Shown: positions 14,480 to 23,090, counted from the first letter of the stretch. The stretch is DNA of 33,309 nt from Ilumatobacteraceae bacterium (GCA_009694465.1 SHUW01000007.1:1-33309), one strand, 5' to 3'. Made by a program: numbers and translations. Notes: generated by a model from the sequence alone, not told the origin.

Positions 14480-15726
14480 TCGGAGTCTCGAATCATGAGT
14501 GCTGCACAGGTCATGCCCGTTGCTTCATCGATCAAAACTGCCGCACCACCGGGACGATGGCGGTCATAATTATCTATCACTAGCGGAACTGAAACATTGA
14601 GATGCACACGGCCCAAATCGTTTAGACCCAAACTTTCGGCAGGACTATGCGTCGCTGTTGCTACATCGTGGCGCAACTCAATCGCACTCACGAACGCTTT
14701 CGCTGTTCGGGTCTGATGCTTGATGATCCAGCGACTCCCAGTTTCAAGTGGCTTGTCAACCATCCACGAAATGTCCGCAATGATTCGGTCAGTCACAATC
14801 GGCGCCTCACTTGCGACGGCAGCGACCAATACATCACCACGCCCTATGTCAATGTCATCAGCCAATTGCACGCTGATTGCCTCACCAGGTTGAGCAGTGT
14901 CTTGCGGAACTCCACCACGATCAATTCCGATCACCGTTGATTGCTGTCCACCAGGCAGCACACGAATCAAGTCACCAATTGCCAAAGATCCACCCGTGAG
15001 CCGACCCGCAAATCCGCGATAGTCGTGATGTTCAGTTGAGTACGGCCGAATGACCCACTGAACCGCGAGTCGAGCACCGACGTTATGATCGCCTGGCACT
15101 TCAATCGTTTCTAAAAGGTCGAGTAGTGGCAGACCTTTAAACCACGGCATGTTTGTCGAAGCATCAACAACGTTGTCACCTAGTAGCGCCGAAATCGGTA
15201 ACGGATTGAGAACTACTGGCGCTGGCAATGCGTCGGCATGAGCAGTCGCTTCAGCAACGATGCGGTGATATGTAGCCTCATCAAAATCGACGAGATCCAT
15301 TTTATTCACGGCCAAGATCACGAGCTTCACTCCGAGTAGTGAAGCAACAAACAGGTGCCGGCGAGTTTGTTCGGTCAATCCGTTACGAGCGTCAACCAAA
15401 ACGATTGCGACATCTGATGCCGAAGCACCAGTCACCATGTTGCGCGTGTACTGCGCATGACCCGGAGTGTCAGCAACAACGAATGTGCGCTTAGGCGTCG
15501 CGAAATAGCGATACGCCACGTCAATCGTGATTCCTTGTTCGCGTTCGGCACGTAAACCATCAGTCAGCAAAGCCAGGTTCAACGATCCGTCGCCATAACG
15601 GGTGCTTGCTTTTTCAACGGCCGACAACTGATCTTCAAAAACAGTTTTTGTGTCGTGCAACAAACGGCCAATCAATGTCGATTTGCCGTCGTCAACCGAG
15701 CCTGCGGTAGCGATACGCAAAACCAT
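14476..15726 (-). CDS. cysN: Sulfate adenylyltransferase subunit 1 (GTPase)
   Basis: This 416-residue EF-Tu-like GTPase drives APS formation by CysD. The G1 loop is G9-S-V-D-D-G-K-S-T17, G3 is D-T-P-G-H, and G4 is N-K-M-D. The C-terminal two-thirds are the beta-barrel domains. There is no APS kinase (CysC) domain, so APS is the end product, in line with the APS-type reductase encoded next door. It starts almost directly at the P-loop, lacking the short N-terminal arm of the E. coli protein. Its start codon shares one base with the cysD stop. Confidence 0.96.
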   Translation of the reverse strand: MVLRIATAGSVDDGKSTLIGRLLHDTKTVFEDQLSAVEKASTRYGDGSLNLALLTDGLRAEREQGITIDVAYRYFATPKRTFVVADTPGHAQYTRNMVTGASASDVAIVLVDARNGLTEQTRRHLFVASLLGVKLVILAVNKMDLVDFDEATYHRIVAEATAHADALPAPVVLNPLPISALLGDNVVDASTNMPWFKGLPLLDLLETIEVPGDHNVGARLAVQWVIRPYSTEHHDYRGFAGRLTGGSLAIGDLIRVLPGGQQSTVIGIDRGGVPQDTAQPGEAISVQLADDIDIGRGDVLVAAVASEAPIVTDRIIADISWMVDKPLETGSRWIIKHQTRTAKAFVSAIELRHDVATATHSPAESLGLNDLGRVHLNVSVPLVIDNYDRHRPGGAAVLIDEATGMTCAALMIRDSE

Positions 15727-16664
15727 CAGAAATATCCTTCGCGCTTGCGATCTTCCATGGCTGAATCGGAGAAGTTGTCATCGGCACGAGTAGCACCACG
15801 TTCGGTAATTCGTGCGGCTGCCACTTCAACAAGAACTTCATCAACATTGCTGGCCGTTGAGCGCACTGCACCTGTGCAACTTGCATCACCAACAGTGCGA
15901 TAGCGAACTGTTTCTTCAAACGGCGTTTCGCCTGCTTCGAGAACGACAGGTCCACCCACGCTCAGCAACATTCCATTGCGCTCGACCACCGTGCGACGGT
16001 GTGAGAAATAGATCGATGGCAATGCCACATTTTCAATGCCGATATAACGCCAAATATCAAGTTCGGTCCAGTTGGAAAGTGGGAAGGCACGCAGGTGTTC
16101 GCCTGGGCGGATCTTGGCATTCAACATGTTCCAAGGCTCGGGACGTTGAGCACGCGGTTCCCATTGACCGAAGTGATCACGAAAGGACAAGATGCGTTCT
16201 TTTGCACGGGCTTTATCTTCGTCGCGCCGTCCTCCACCAAAAGCTGCGTCAAATTTGTGCTCAGCAATGGCATCAAGCAAGGTCACCGATTGCAAACGAT
16301 TACGACTAGGGCGTGGACCCGTTTCTTCTACGGCGCGCCCCGAGTCAATTGATTCCTGAACGCTGGCCACGATCAACTTCACTCCGTATTGCTCAACCAG
16401 CATGTCGCGATAAGTAATCACTTCTTCAAAGTTGTGGCCAGTGTCGACATGCATCACTGGGAAAGGCAAACTTCCTGGCCGAAAGGCTTTCGCGGCTAGA
16501 TGCAAAAGAACAGCCGAATCTTTTCCGCCCGAAAACAACAAAACCGGATTGCGACATTCAGCGGCGACTTCACGGATAATCGTGATTGCTTCATCTTCGA
16601 GTTCGGCCACGCTCTGCTTGATTTCGGCAGGCGTTGCTTGTGTTCCGCTATCGATCATTGTCAT
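15726..16664 (-). CDS. cysD: Sulfate adenylyltransferase subunit 2
   Basis: This 312-residue PP-loop ATP pyrophosphatase makes APS from sulfate and ATP. The pyrophosphate loop is S45-G-G-K-D-S50, followed by H-V-D-T-G-H-N-F, the F-G-G-G-R-R-D-E-D-K-A-R-A-K-E-R block and P-L-S-N-W-T-E-L-D-I-W-R-Y. These are hallmark CysD segments, and length is typical. It overlaps cysH by four bases and cysN by one, so the three genes are coupled. Confidence 0.97.
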   Translation of the reverse strand: MTMIDSGTQATPAEIKQSVAELEDEAITIIREVAAECRNPVLLFSGGKDSAVLLHLAAKAFRPGSLPFPVMHVDTGHNFEEVITYRDMLVEQYGVKLIVASVQESIDSGRAVEETGPRPSRNRLQSVTLLDAIAEHKFDAAFGGGRRDEDKARAKERILSFRDHFGQWEPRAQRPEPWNMLNAKIRPGEHLRAFPLSNWTELDIWRYIGIENVALPSIYFSHRRTVVERNGMLLSVGGPVVLEAGETPFEETVRYRTVGDASCTGAVRSTASNVDEVLVEVAAARITERGATRADDNFSDSAMEDRKREGYF

Positions 16665-17353
16665 GACTGTCCTTCAGACGTTGTCGTCAATTTCGTCGTT
16701 ACGTGTAATCCGCATTCGGTTTTGTTTTGGCCGGACCAGCGTCCAGCCCGCTTATCTTCACCCAGGGCGACTGGACGCGTGCATGGCCAGCATCCGATCG
16801 ACGGATAACCGCGTTCCACAAGGGGGTTGCGCGGGAGGTCGTTGTTCACGATGTAAGACTCAATATCTTCATCGCTCCAAGCCACGAGAGGATTGATCTT
16901 TGTGAGGCCACGCACTTCGTCGTACTGAACGACTGGCGTGTCGGCACGTGTCGGGCCATCAACCCGGCGAATGCCGGTAATCCAACCACTACGTCCCTGC
17001 AACGCTCGGTTCAGCGGCTCAACTTTGCGGCGCGCACAACATCCTTCAACGTCAAATTGCCACTGATCGTCGGGACGCACATCATCAAGTGGGCGAATGA
17101 TCTCAAGCGGAAACTTCAAACGCTGCTGAAGGTTTTCCACTAACCAACGAGTCTCAGCAAAGAGGTACTGAGTATCAAGCAACACAATGGGCACACCTGG
17201 AGCGTGGGTGGCAACCAAATGGACCAGCACTGGATCCTCGAAACTGGCGGTGAGCACGAGTCCATTGCCGAATTCGCGATGAGCCCAAGCGACTGTCGCT
17301 GCAGCATCGGTCTCATCAATCTCGTTGGGGATGGGGCTGATCTGCGTGCTCAT
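16661..17353 (-). CDS. cysH: Assimilatory APS reductase (Fe-S type CysH)
   Basis: From the ATG at 17353 this is a 230-residue reductase that turns APS into sulfite and AMP with thioredoxin. The [4Fe-4S] ligand pairs C105-C106 (G-C-C-A-R-R-K) and C188-x2-C191 (G-C-W-P-C-T-R) mark the APS-specific type, and C214 in K-T-E-C-G-L-H is the catalytic cysteine. An ATG three codons upstream exists, but the TACTAT box sits seven bases before 17353, so I use that. It is the first gene of the sulfate operon and divergent from the TauD-type gene. Confidence 0.95.
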   Translation of the reverse strand: MSTQISPIPNEIDETDAAATVAWAHREFGNGLVLTASFEDPVLVHLVATHAPGVPIVLLDTQYLFAETRWLVENLQQRLKFPLEIIRPLDDVRPDDQWQFDVEGCCARRKVEPLNRALQGRSGWITGIRRVDGPTRADTPVVQYDEVRGLTKINPLVAWSDEDIESYIVNNDLPRNPLVERGYPSIGCWPCTRPVALGEDKRAGRWSGQNKTECGLHVTTKLTTTSEGQS

Positions 17354-17360
17354 TGCCCAC

Positions 17361-17366
17361 ATAGTA
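17361..17366 (-). promoter_or_regulatory. -10 box (leaderless type) of the cysH operon
   Basis: TACTAT on the minus strand, seven bases before the ATG at 17353. It likely drives the whole sulfate assimilation operon and picks this ATG over the one at 17362. Confidence 0.5.
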
Positions 17367-17454
17367 TCTAATACCTGACTAATCCTGTCATATTTGTGGC
17401 AATTATCATTTAAACGGATGTAGGATCGTTATCGACCTCATACTGGTGCCCACA

Positions 17455-18360
17455 ATGACCCCTGCCGCCCTCGCCGATACCTGGAAGATCAAAGCCATCA
17501 CTGGCTCCTTCGGTGCTGAATTATCGACTGGTGACGTGCGCTCGGATATGGCCCCTGGTCAATTACTGGACATCCTGGAGAAGAATCTCGTTGTCGTGTT
17601 ACGCGACCAATTTTTGGACCACCGCGAGCAAGTGGCGCTAGCCCGTACCCTCGGAGAGCCAACACCCGCCCACCCTGTGGTCCCTGGTCACCCGCAGTAT
17701 CCAGAAATTCTTGAACTTGACGCTGCCCGAGGGGGCAAGAACGCTCAATGGCACACCGATGTCACGTTCGTTGCCACTCCGCCAGCTGGCTCGGTTTTGG
17801 TCGCCGATGTTTTGCCCGAATCAGGTGGCGACACCTTATGGGCTGACATGCGCACGGCATATGAACGCCTCAGCCCGAGCCTTCGTCATCTCGTGGACGG
17901 CCTTGAAGCGGTACACCGGATTTCACCGCTTGCCTATTGGGGCGAACCATTTGACTCGGCCATGTCGCGTGACGACGCGCAAAAGTTGTACGACGACGCA
18001 GCCAGAGTTCCACCAGTCATTCACCCAGTGGTGCGTGTACACCCGAGCACGGGTCGCCGATCTCTGTTCGTCAATCCCGGTTTCACCAGCCACATTGTTG
18101 GATACTCACGAATTGAGAGCGCCAACCTTTTGAAGTTGTTGTTTGAGCATGCAACTCAGCCAGAATTTGTGATGCGCCATCAATGGCGCGATGGCGATGT
18201 CGTGCTGTGGGACAACCGAGCGACGATGCATTACGCCATTGATGATTTTGGAGATGCGGAACGTCGCATGCGCCGAGTGACTATTCGTGGTGGAAATACC
18301 GTGGGACCGAATGGGACGACGAGTCACATCGTCGCCGATCCCCTCATCGCCGTGCGCTAG
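17455..18360 (+). CDS. TauD/TfdA-family 2-oxoglutarate dioxygenase
   Basis: This 301-residue enzyme (ATG at 17455; an in-frame GTG at 17446 is possible) is an Fe(II)/2-oxoglutarate oxygenase of the taurine dioxygenase group. The iron triad is H100-x-D102 (Q-W-H-T-D) and H259 (A-T-M-H-Y-A), with R274 for 2-oxoglutarate binding. The N-P-G-F-T region and D-N-R motif also fit. It would release sulfite from a sulfonate such as taurine, matching its position opposite the sulfate reduction operon. Substrate is inferred from that context only. Its stop overlaps the convergent metallo-hydrolase gene by four bases. Confidence 0.9.
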   Translation: MTPAALADTWKIKAITGSFGAELSTGDVRSDMAPGQLLDILEKNLVVVLRDQFLDHREQVALARTLGEPTPAHPVVPGHPQYPEILELDAARGGKNAQWHTDVTFVATPPAGSVLVADVLPESGGDTLWADMRTAYERLSPSLRHLVDGLEAVHRISPLAYWGEPFDSAMSRDDAQKLYDDAARVPPVIHPVVRVHPSTGRRSLFVNPGFTSHIVGYSRIESANLLKLLFEHATQPEFVMRHQWRDGDVVLWDNRATMHYAIDDFGDAERRMRRVTIRGGNTVGPNGTTSHIVADPLIAVR

Positions 18361-19250
18361 CCCTTAGTTGAACTGGTGGATAGCGAAACGACTTGATTTT
18401 CGGCAGCCGCAAATACTTCAACGCCGTGCTTCTCGCCACGACGACGAGCCGCTGCCAATAACTCATCAACTGCGGTATCGCTACGAGTTGGGTCATGGTG
18501 AAAGAGCGCCAATTTTTTGACACCACATTCAATTGCCACCCACACCGCATAATCAACCGTGCAATGGCCCCAATCACTCTTGCCAGCAAACTCCTCTGTC
18601 GTGTACTGCGCATCGTGAATCAGTAGATCAGCATCTTGACAAAGTTCACGCGCACCAGCAGTGATCCCCATTGAACCATCTGTAGGCATTTGATGATCAG
18701 AGATGTACGTAACACTTGTTGACTGATGCGTGACGCGAAAGCCAAGAGTTTTTCCGACGTGTGGTACAAGACGACTCTTGATTTGTAAATCACCGATCAC
18801 AAAATCGCTGTCATCCACATCATGGAAGTCAAATTTCCCAGGTAACGAAGTGACGCTCACTGGAAACATCGGAGGCTTGATGATCGACTCAAAAACTTCG
18901 CTCACCGTGCGACCATCATCTTGGGTCGGTCCGTAAATATTAAATTGTGCTCCGTCGCGCAATGTCGGAACAAAAAATGGAAGGCCCTGTACATGATCCC
19001 AGTGCATGTGTGTCAGTAGACAGTTTCCCTGGAAGGGACCCGTCGTTGGAACTCTTTCTCCGCAATAACGCAATCCTGTTCCAAGATCAAAAACCAAGGG
19101 TGCTTGATCAGGCGCGCTCAAACCAACACAAGATGTGTTGCCGCCATAACGCCTCGTGTCATCATCATGGCAAGGCGTGGATCCGCGCACGCCAAAGAAT
19201 GTGACCTCAATGTTTTGATTTTCCCCGATGACTTGAACGCTAAGTGACAA
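18357..19250 (-). CDS. Metallo-beta-lactamase fold hydrolase
   Basis: This 297-residue protein has the two-metal motif T-H81-M-H83-W-D85-H86 and later V-P-H-V-G, I-H-D-A-Q-Y and L-F-H-H-D-P, matching MBL-fold phosphodiesterases and related hydrolases. The opening F-F-G-V-R-G-S-T-P-C ... R-Y-G-G-N-T-S-C-V is typical of a branch seen beside cyclic-nucleotide and chemotaxis-like regulators, but the substrate is unknown. The start is uncertain: the frame opens with a TTG at 19250 and no better codon is near. It is divergent from the alpha/beta hydrolase gene and convergent with the dioxygenase gene. Confidence 0.88.
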   Translation of the reverse strand: MSLSVQVIGENQNIEVTFFGVRGSTPCHDDDTRRYGGNTSCVGLSAPDQAPLVFDLGTGLRYCGERVPTTGPFQGNCLLTHMHWDHVQGLPFFVPTLRDGAQFNIYGPTQDDGRTVSEVFESIIKPPMFPVSVTSLPGKFDFHDVDDSDFVIGDLQIKSRLVPHVGKTLGFRVTHQSTSVTYISDHQMPTDGSMGITAGARELCQDADLLIHDAQYTTEEFAGKSDWGHCTVDYAVWVAIECGVKKLALFHHDPTRSDTAVDELLAAARRRGEKHGVEVFAAAENQVVSLSTSSTKG

Positions 19251-19324
19251 CAGGGGGTAATTGAAATGGCCAAAGTAGGTGACCTTCGTCGCAGTTGAGG
19301 TAGAGCGGTGTCAACACTGGCGAG

Positions 19325-19330
19325 TACCGT
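19325..19330 (+). promoter_or_regulatory. -10 box (leaderless type) of the selenoprotein operon
   Basis: TACCGT six bases before the ATG at 19337. It probably drives the three-gene operon ending with the UGSC selenoprotein. Confidence 0.5.
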
Positions 19331-19336
19331 GGCGCT

Positions 19337-20221
19337 ATGGACCCAATTTCGGAACATTCAATTCGGGTCAACGATCTAGACATCACCTACCTTGCGGCTG
19401 GTCTTGATAACACTGGGCCTTTGGCTATTTGCCTGCACGGATTCCCTGATTCAGCCCATACCTGGCGCCATTTGCTGCCTAGATTGGCCGACGCCGGCTA
19501 TCGAGCCGTGGCACCGTTCTTGCGCGGTTACGCGCCCACGGAGGTGCCGAGTGATGGTCGCTTTCAGACCGCCGCCTCGGCCATGGACGCCTTGGCTCTG
19601 CGGGAGGCACTTGGTGGTGGCTCCGATTCGGTGATTATCGGACACGACTGGGGTGCAGTGATTACACACATCGCCGCCAATTACCGACCGGATGCTTTCG
19701 CCAAGGTCGTGACAATGGCTGTGCCTCCTGGCAACGCCGTGGGAGTGGCCTTCCTGTCAAACCTGGCACAGATTAAGCGCAGTTGGTACATGTTCTTTTT
19801 TCAACACCCATTTTCGGACTTCGTCGTCGCGGCCGACGACCTTGCCTATATCGACATGTTGTGGGATGACTGGTCCCCAGGTTTTGACGCCACCGAGGAG
19901 TTATCTCTCCTTAAGCCAAGTCTTCGTGATCCAGCGAACCTCGGCGCAGCACTGGGTTTCTATCGCGCCACACTAGGCGCTGGCTACAACGATCCGGCGT
20001 TACAAGCCGCGCAAGATATGTCCTCAACAATTCCACCACAACCCCTGCTGTACATACACGGGCGCACCGACGGTTGCATGGGTCTAGAAGTTGCCGATTT
20101 TGCTGCAGCTGAATTAACACCTAACGCGCGGATGCAGATCATCGACAACGCTGGACATTTTGCTCACCTTGAGCGGCCAGATTACGTGAATGACATTATT
20201 TTGTCATTCCTTGCTGAGTAG
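19337..20221 (+). CDS. Alpha/beta hydrolase, epoxide hydrolase / dehalogenase-like
   Basis: This 294-residue protein has the oxyanion motif H34-G-F-P and the nucleophile elbow G-H-D104-W-G, where aspartate replaces serine as in epoxide hydrolases and haloalkane dehalogenases. The catalytic histidine is H274 (A-G-H-F-A-H-L-E-R-P). The cap domain (about 130-220) is rich in aromatic residues. No signal peptide is present. It is the first gene of a plus-strand operon, six bases ahead of the thioredoxin-domain gene. Substrate unknown; the operon suggests it may hydrolyse a product or a substrate of the selenoprotein, which is a guess. Confidence 0.88.
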   Translation: MDPISEHSIRVNDLDITYLAAGLDNTGPLAICLHGFPDSAHTWRHLLPRLADAGYRAVAPFLRGYAPTEVPSDGRFQTAASAMDALALREALGGGSDSVIIGHDWGAVITHIAANYRPDAFAKVVTMAVPPGNAVGVAFLSNLAQIKRSWYMFFFQHPFSDFVVAADDLAYIDMLWDDWSPGFDATEELSLLKPSLRDPANLGAALGFYRATLGAGYNDPALQAAQDMSSTIPPQPLLYIHGRTDGCMGLEVADFAAAELTPNARMQIIDNAGHFAHLERPDYVNDIILSFLAE

Positions 20222-20227
20222 CAGATC

Positions 20228-21667
20228 GTGAACCGCCCTACTCTGCCCGATGGTCTCGTCATCATTGTCAAACGCGAGTGCGCCACTTGTGTGATGGTTG
20301 TGCCGGTCATTGAAGAACTCATCAATGGGCCACTTCCAGTCACGGTCTTTGTACAGGATGACCCAACATTCCCTGAATCACTTGCACGCATTCACGATGC
20401 AGACCTGTCTATGAGTTGGCATTACGACATTGAAACTGTGCCGACAGTTTTGCGTATTGAAAACGGAATCGAAGTTGCTCGAACCGTGGGTTGGATGCGC
20501 GACGAATGGCTCAAAATAACTGGGCTCAGTTCGCTAGGAGTGGAACTTCCAGACTTTCGACCCGGTTGCGGTTCATTGAGTGTTGACCCCGATCTTGTTG
20601 ACGAACTACGCGTTCGCTTTGGGGTGAGTGCTCTTGCGGCACGCCGTGTCGAGGTGGCCGACGCAGAGGACGAGTTTGAAGCAATGTTCGATCGTGGTTG
20701 GACTGATGGACTTCCCGTCGTGCCACCTACCGAACAACGCGTCTTGCGCATGCTCACGGGAACAACTCGTCAACCGACAGATGTTGTTGCCATCGTTCCA
20801 CCAGACCTCGTGGAAATTACCGTTGAAAAAGTTGCCATCAATGCTGTCATGGCTGGGTGCAAACCCGAGTACTTGCCATGGGTGATTGCCGCACTTGAAG
20901 CCGTCTGTAACGACACCTTCAACATTCATGGTGTGCTTGCCACAACGATGCCCGTTGGTCCAGTCATCGTGTGCAATGGCCCAGGGACTCGCGCCATTGG
21001 AATGAACAGCGGGATGAATGTTTTCGGCCAAGGAAATCGCGCCAACCTGACAATTGGTCGCGCCGTGCAATTGATTATTCGCAATATCGGCGGTGGACGT
21101 CCTGGTGAAGTTGATCGTGCTACTCATGGCAATCCTGGAAAACTTTCCTTCTGTTTCGCCGAGGATGAACTTGGTACACCATGGACAACGCTGAGTGAGA
21201 GCCGTGGCATATCACGCACCACTGATGCAGTCACCGTTTTCCCAGGCGAAGGTCCGCGTTGTGTTGTTGACCAACTAGCACGCGACCCCGAGAGTCTGAC
21301 AAATACTTTTGCCGCCTGCCTACGGACCCTGCACAATCCCAAATCGGTTTTAGCTTTTGACGCAATCGTCGTCATGGGTCCAGAGCATGCCCGCGTGTAC
21401 GCCGATGCTGGCTGGGACCGCGATCGCGTACTGAGTGAAATCCATGCCCGCCTGCAGATTCCGGGATCAGAATTGATCCGAGGTGCCAATGGGATCGCCG
21501 AAGGGGTACCCACCCACCTCAGCGGCATGACTTTGCCAAAGTTCAGGCCCGGCGGGCTTCTACTTGTGCACGCTGGCGGAGGCGCGGGTCTTTTTTCTGC
21601 CATCATTGGGGGCTGGGCCAACGGAGATATCGGAAGCCAACCAGTCACTAGAGAGGTGCGAGCATGA
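20228..21667 (+). CDS. Thioredoxin-domain fusion protein, partner of the UGSC selenoprotein
   Basis: This 479-residue protein (GTG start) joins two parts. Residues 1-105 form a thioredoxin-like domain with C18-A-T-C21 after the first strand and the T-V-P72-T cis-proline motif. The rest (about 145-479) begins with W158-T-D-G-L-P-V-V-P-P-T and holds glycine-rich blocks such as G-N-P-G-K-L-S-F and L-V-H-A-G-G-G-A-G. I associate this second part with proteins encoded beside UGSC selenoproteins, but it has no settled function. It overlaps the selenoprotein gene by four bases (ATGA), so the two products are probably made in equal amounts and may form a complex in which the thioredoxin domain reduces the selenocysteine site. 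That role is inference. Confidence 0.85.
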   Translation: MNRPTLPDGLVIIVKRECATCVMVVPVIEELINGPLPVTVFVQDDPTFPESLARIHDADLSMSWHYDIETVPTVLRIENGIEVARTVGWMRDEWLKITGLSSLGVELPDFRPGCGSLSVDPDLVDELRVRFGVSALAARRVEVADAEDEFEAMFDRGWTDGLPVVPPTEQRVLRMLTGTTRQPTDVVAIVPPDLVEITVEKVAINAVMAGCKPEYLPWVIAALEAVCNDTFNIHGVLATTMPVGPVIVCNGPGTRAIGMNSGMNVFGQGNRANLTIGRAVQLIIRNIGGGRPGEVDRATHGNPGKLSFCFAEDELGTPWTTLSESRGISRTTDAVTVFPGEGPRCVVDQLARDPESLTNTFAACLRTLHNPKSVLAFDAIVVMGPEHARVYADAGWDRDRVLSEIHARLQIPGSELIRGANGIAEGVPTHLSGMTLPKFRPGGLLLVHAGGGAGLFSAIIGGWANGDIGSQPVTREVRA

Positions 21668-22197
21668 CGACATCAGCACATAGGTTCGTTCTTGATCCAA
21701 CCAATGAACGCCGAGCCTCAACTATGGAGCGCGTTGGCCGACCAACGTCACTCAAAGGTCTCACCGTTGGATTGCTAGATATTTCCAAGGCGCGAGGCGA
21801 TGTTTTTATTGATCGTCTTGAAGAACGTTTGTCAGAGATGGGGGCCGACGTCAAGCGTTACAAAAAGCCGACCTTCACAAAGCCCGCACCTGTCGACCTC
21901 CGCCACGAAATTTCTATCAACTGCCAAGTGGTTATCGAAGCCCTTGCCGATTGAGGCAGTTGTACGTCGTGCAGTGTGCACGACATTGTGGATCTAGAGC
22001 GTCGGGGTATTCCCGGCGTATTTGTGGCATCTTCTGAATTCATTTCGGCTGCCGATGCTCAGTCAAGATCTTTGGGTTTCCCCGATGTGGCGAGAGTCTT
22101 TACACCTCACCCCATTCAAGATCGCACCGACGACGAAATGCGGGCTTATGCCGATGCTGCCCTTGAAGAAATTGTGGCCGCAATTACGCGCAACTAA
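21664..22197 (+). CDS. UGSC-family selenoprotein (in-frame TGA read as selenocysteine)
   Basis: The frame runs for 178 codons with one internal TGA at 21952-21954. Read as selenocysteine (residue 97) the protein has 177 residues with the motif A-D-U97-G-S-C100-T-x-C followed by H-D, L-E-R-x-G-I-P, and late V-F-T-P-H-P-I, the pattern of the UGSC (seleno)protein family known from sequence surveys. U97-x-x-C100 is a thiol/selenol redox pair. Homology continues smoothly across the TGA, and a perfect hairpin follows it, so this is recoding and not a nonsense mutation. No selA, selB, selC or selD lies in the window. The enzymatic role is unknown; the U-x-x-C site and the H-P-I ending recall selenoenzyme reductases. 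Automatic gene calling would split it into 21664-21954 and 21976-22197. Confidence 0.92.
21966..21984 (+). promoter_or_regulatory. Bacterial SECIS-like hairpin
   Basis: Perfect 7-bp stem GTCGTGC / GCACGAC with the loop AGTGT. It starts 11 bases after the TGA and its loop lies 18 bases after it, with a G in the first two loop bases. These fit bacterial SECIS elements, which sit in the coding region just past the UGA and recruit SelB. Confidence 0.75.
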
Positions 22198-22208
22198 TAA
22201 AGAGTTGA

Positions 22209-23090
22209 TTACGGCAATAAGAGTTCGCCATTTTGACGAATCACCAAACCTTCATCGACGAGATTCGCTACCAATCGTTCTGCTATTGCAGGTGGGCGAT
22301 CCATAATCTCTGCCACTGCGTGAATGGGCACTGCACATTCTCCGAGTTGTTTGATGAGACGACCACGAGCCTGACGATCTGAACCTTCAAAGCGAGCCTG
22401 AGCGACACTCACTCCTGCCGAACCAACGCTTGGGTCATCACCAGTTCCACGCCACGAGCAGCGATCTACCAAGGGGCACTCTTCACATAGTGGCTGCGGT
22501 TTACAAACAGTTGCACCCAAATCCATGAGTGCTTGATTCCATAACCAAGATTCACCTGCAGGAATCCAATGATCAGCCAGTTGTTGGGCTTCACGAAGTT
22601 TTAGTTTTCTGCCGTGGAATCGTGCTAACACTCGCGCAATATTTGTATCAACGACTGCCACATCACTTTCGAATGCAAATGCCAAAACTGCGCGTGCTGT
22701 ATATGGGCCGACACCTGGCAAAGCAAGTAGTTCATCAAGCGTGCTTGGCGTGAGACCATTATGTTGCTCCACAATGACTCGCGCGGCAGCTTGCAGATTT
22801 CGCGCCCGACGCGGATAACCGAGACCCTGCCAGAGACGCAGAACATCACCCAAGGGTGCCCCAGCACAATCGGCAGGTGTGGCAAATGCATCAACAAATA
22901 TCTGCCACTTCGGCATGGCACGACTGACCCCAGTTTGTTGCAGCATCACTTCGCTGACAAGGACGTGCCAAGGATCTCGTGTATCGCGCCAAGGTAACTG
23001 CCGCAGTCGCGGAGTGATCCACGAAAATATCGATTCGTGAAGACCAATGTGGTCACTCACAGAAGAAGCAACTTTCAGGCTTCGCCCCAT
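22209..23090 (-). CDS. mutY: A/G-specific adenine glycosylase
   Basis: This 293-residue DNA repair enzyme removes adenine mispaired with 8-oxoguanine. E47 in V-S-E-V-M-L-Q-Q-T and D148 in V-V-D-T-N-I are the catalytic pair, and the helix-hairpin-helix is L-P-G-V-G-P-Y-T-A-R. The [4Fe-4S] ligands are C196-x5-C202-x2-C205-x5-C211. The C-terminal part is short and reads more like a winged helix than the NUDIX-like domain of E. coli MutY. The start at 23090 overlaps the MaoC gene by 16 bases; a GTG at residue 11 would avoid this. It converges on the selenoprotein gene with 11 bases between. Confidence 0.94.
   Translation of the reverse strand: MGRSLKVASSVSDHIGLHESIFSWITPRLRQLPWRDTRDPWHVLVSEVMLQQTGVSRAMPKWQIFVDAFATPADCAGAPLGDVLRLWQGLGYPRRARNLQAAARVIVEQHNGLTPSTLDELLALPGVGPYTARAVLAFAFESDVAVVDTNIARVLARFHGRKLKLREAQQLADHWIPAGESWLWNQALMDLGATVCKPQPLCEECPLVDRCSWRGTGDDPSVGSAGVSVAQARFEGSDRQARGRLIKQLGECAVPIHAVAEIMDRPPAIAERLVANLVDEGLVIRQNGELLLP

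Noticed and set aside
21952-21954. TGA as a nonsense mutation or frameshift splitting a pseudogene
   Set aside because: The frame continues with family-specific residues, the TGA codes the first letter of the U-G-S-C motif and a SECIS-like hairpin follows it.
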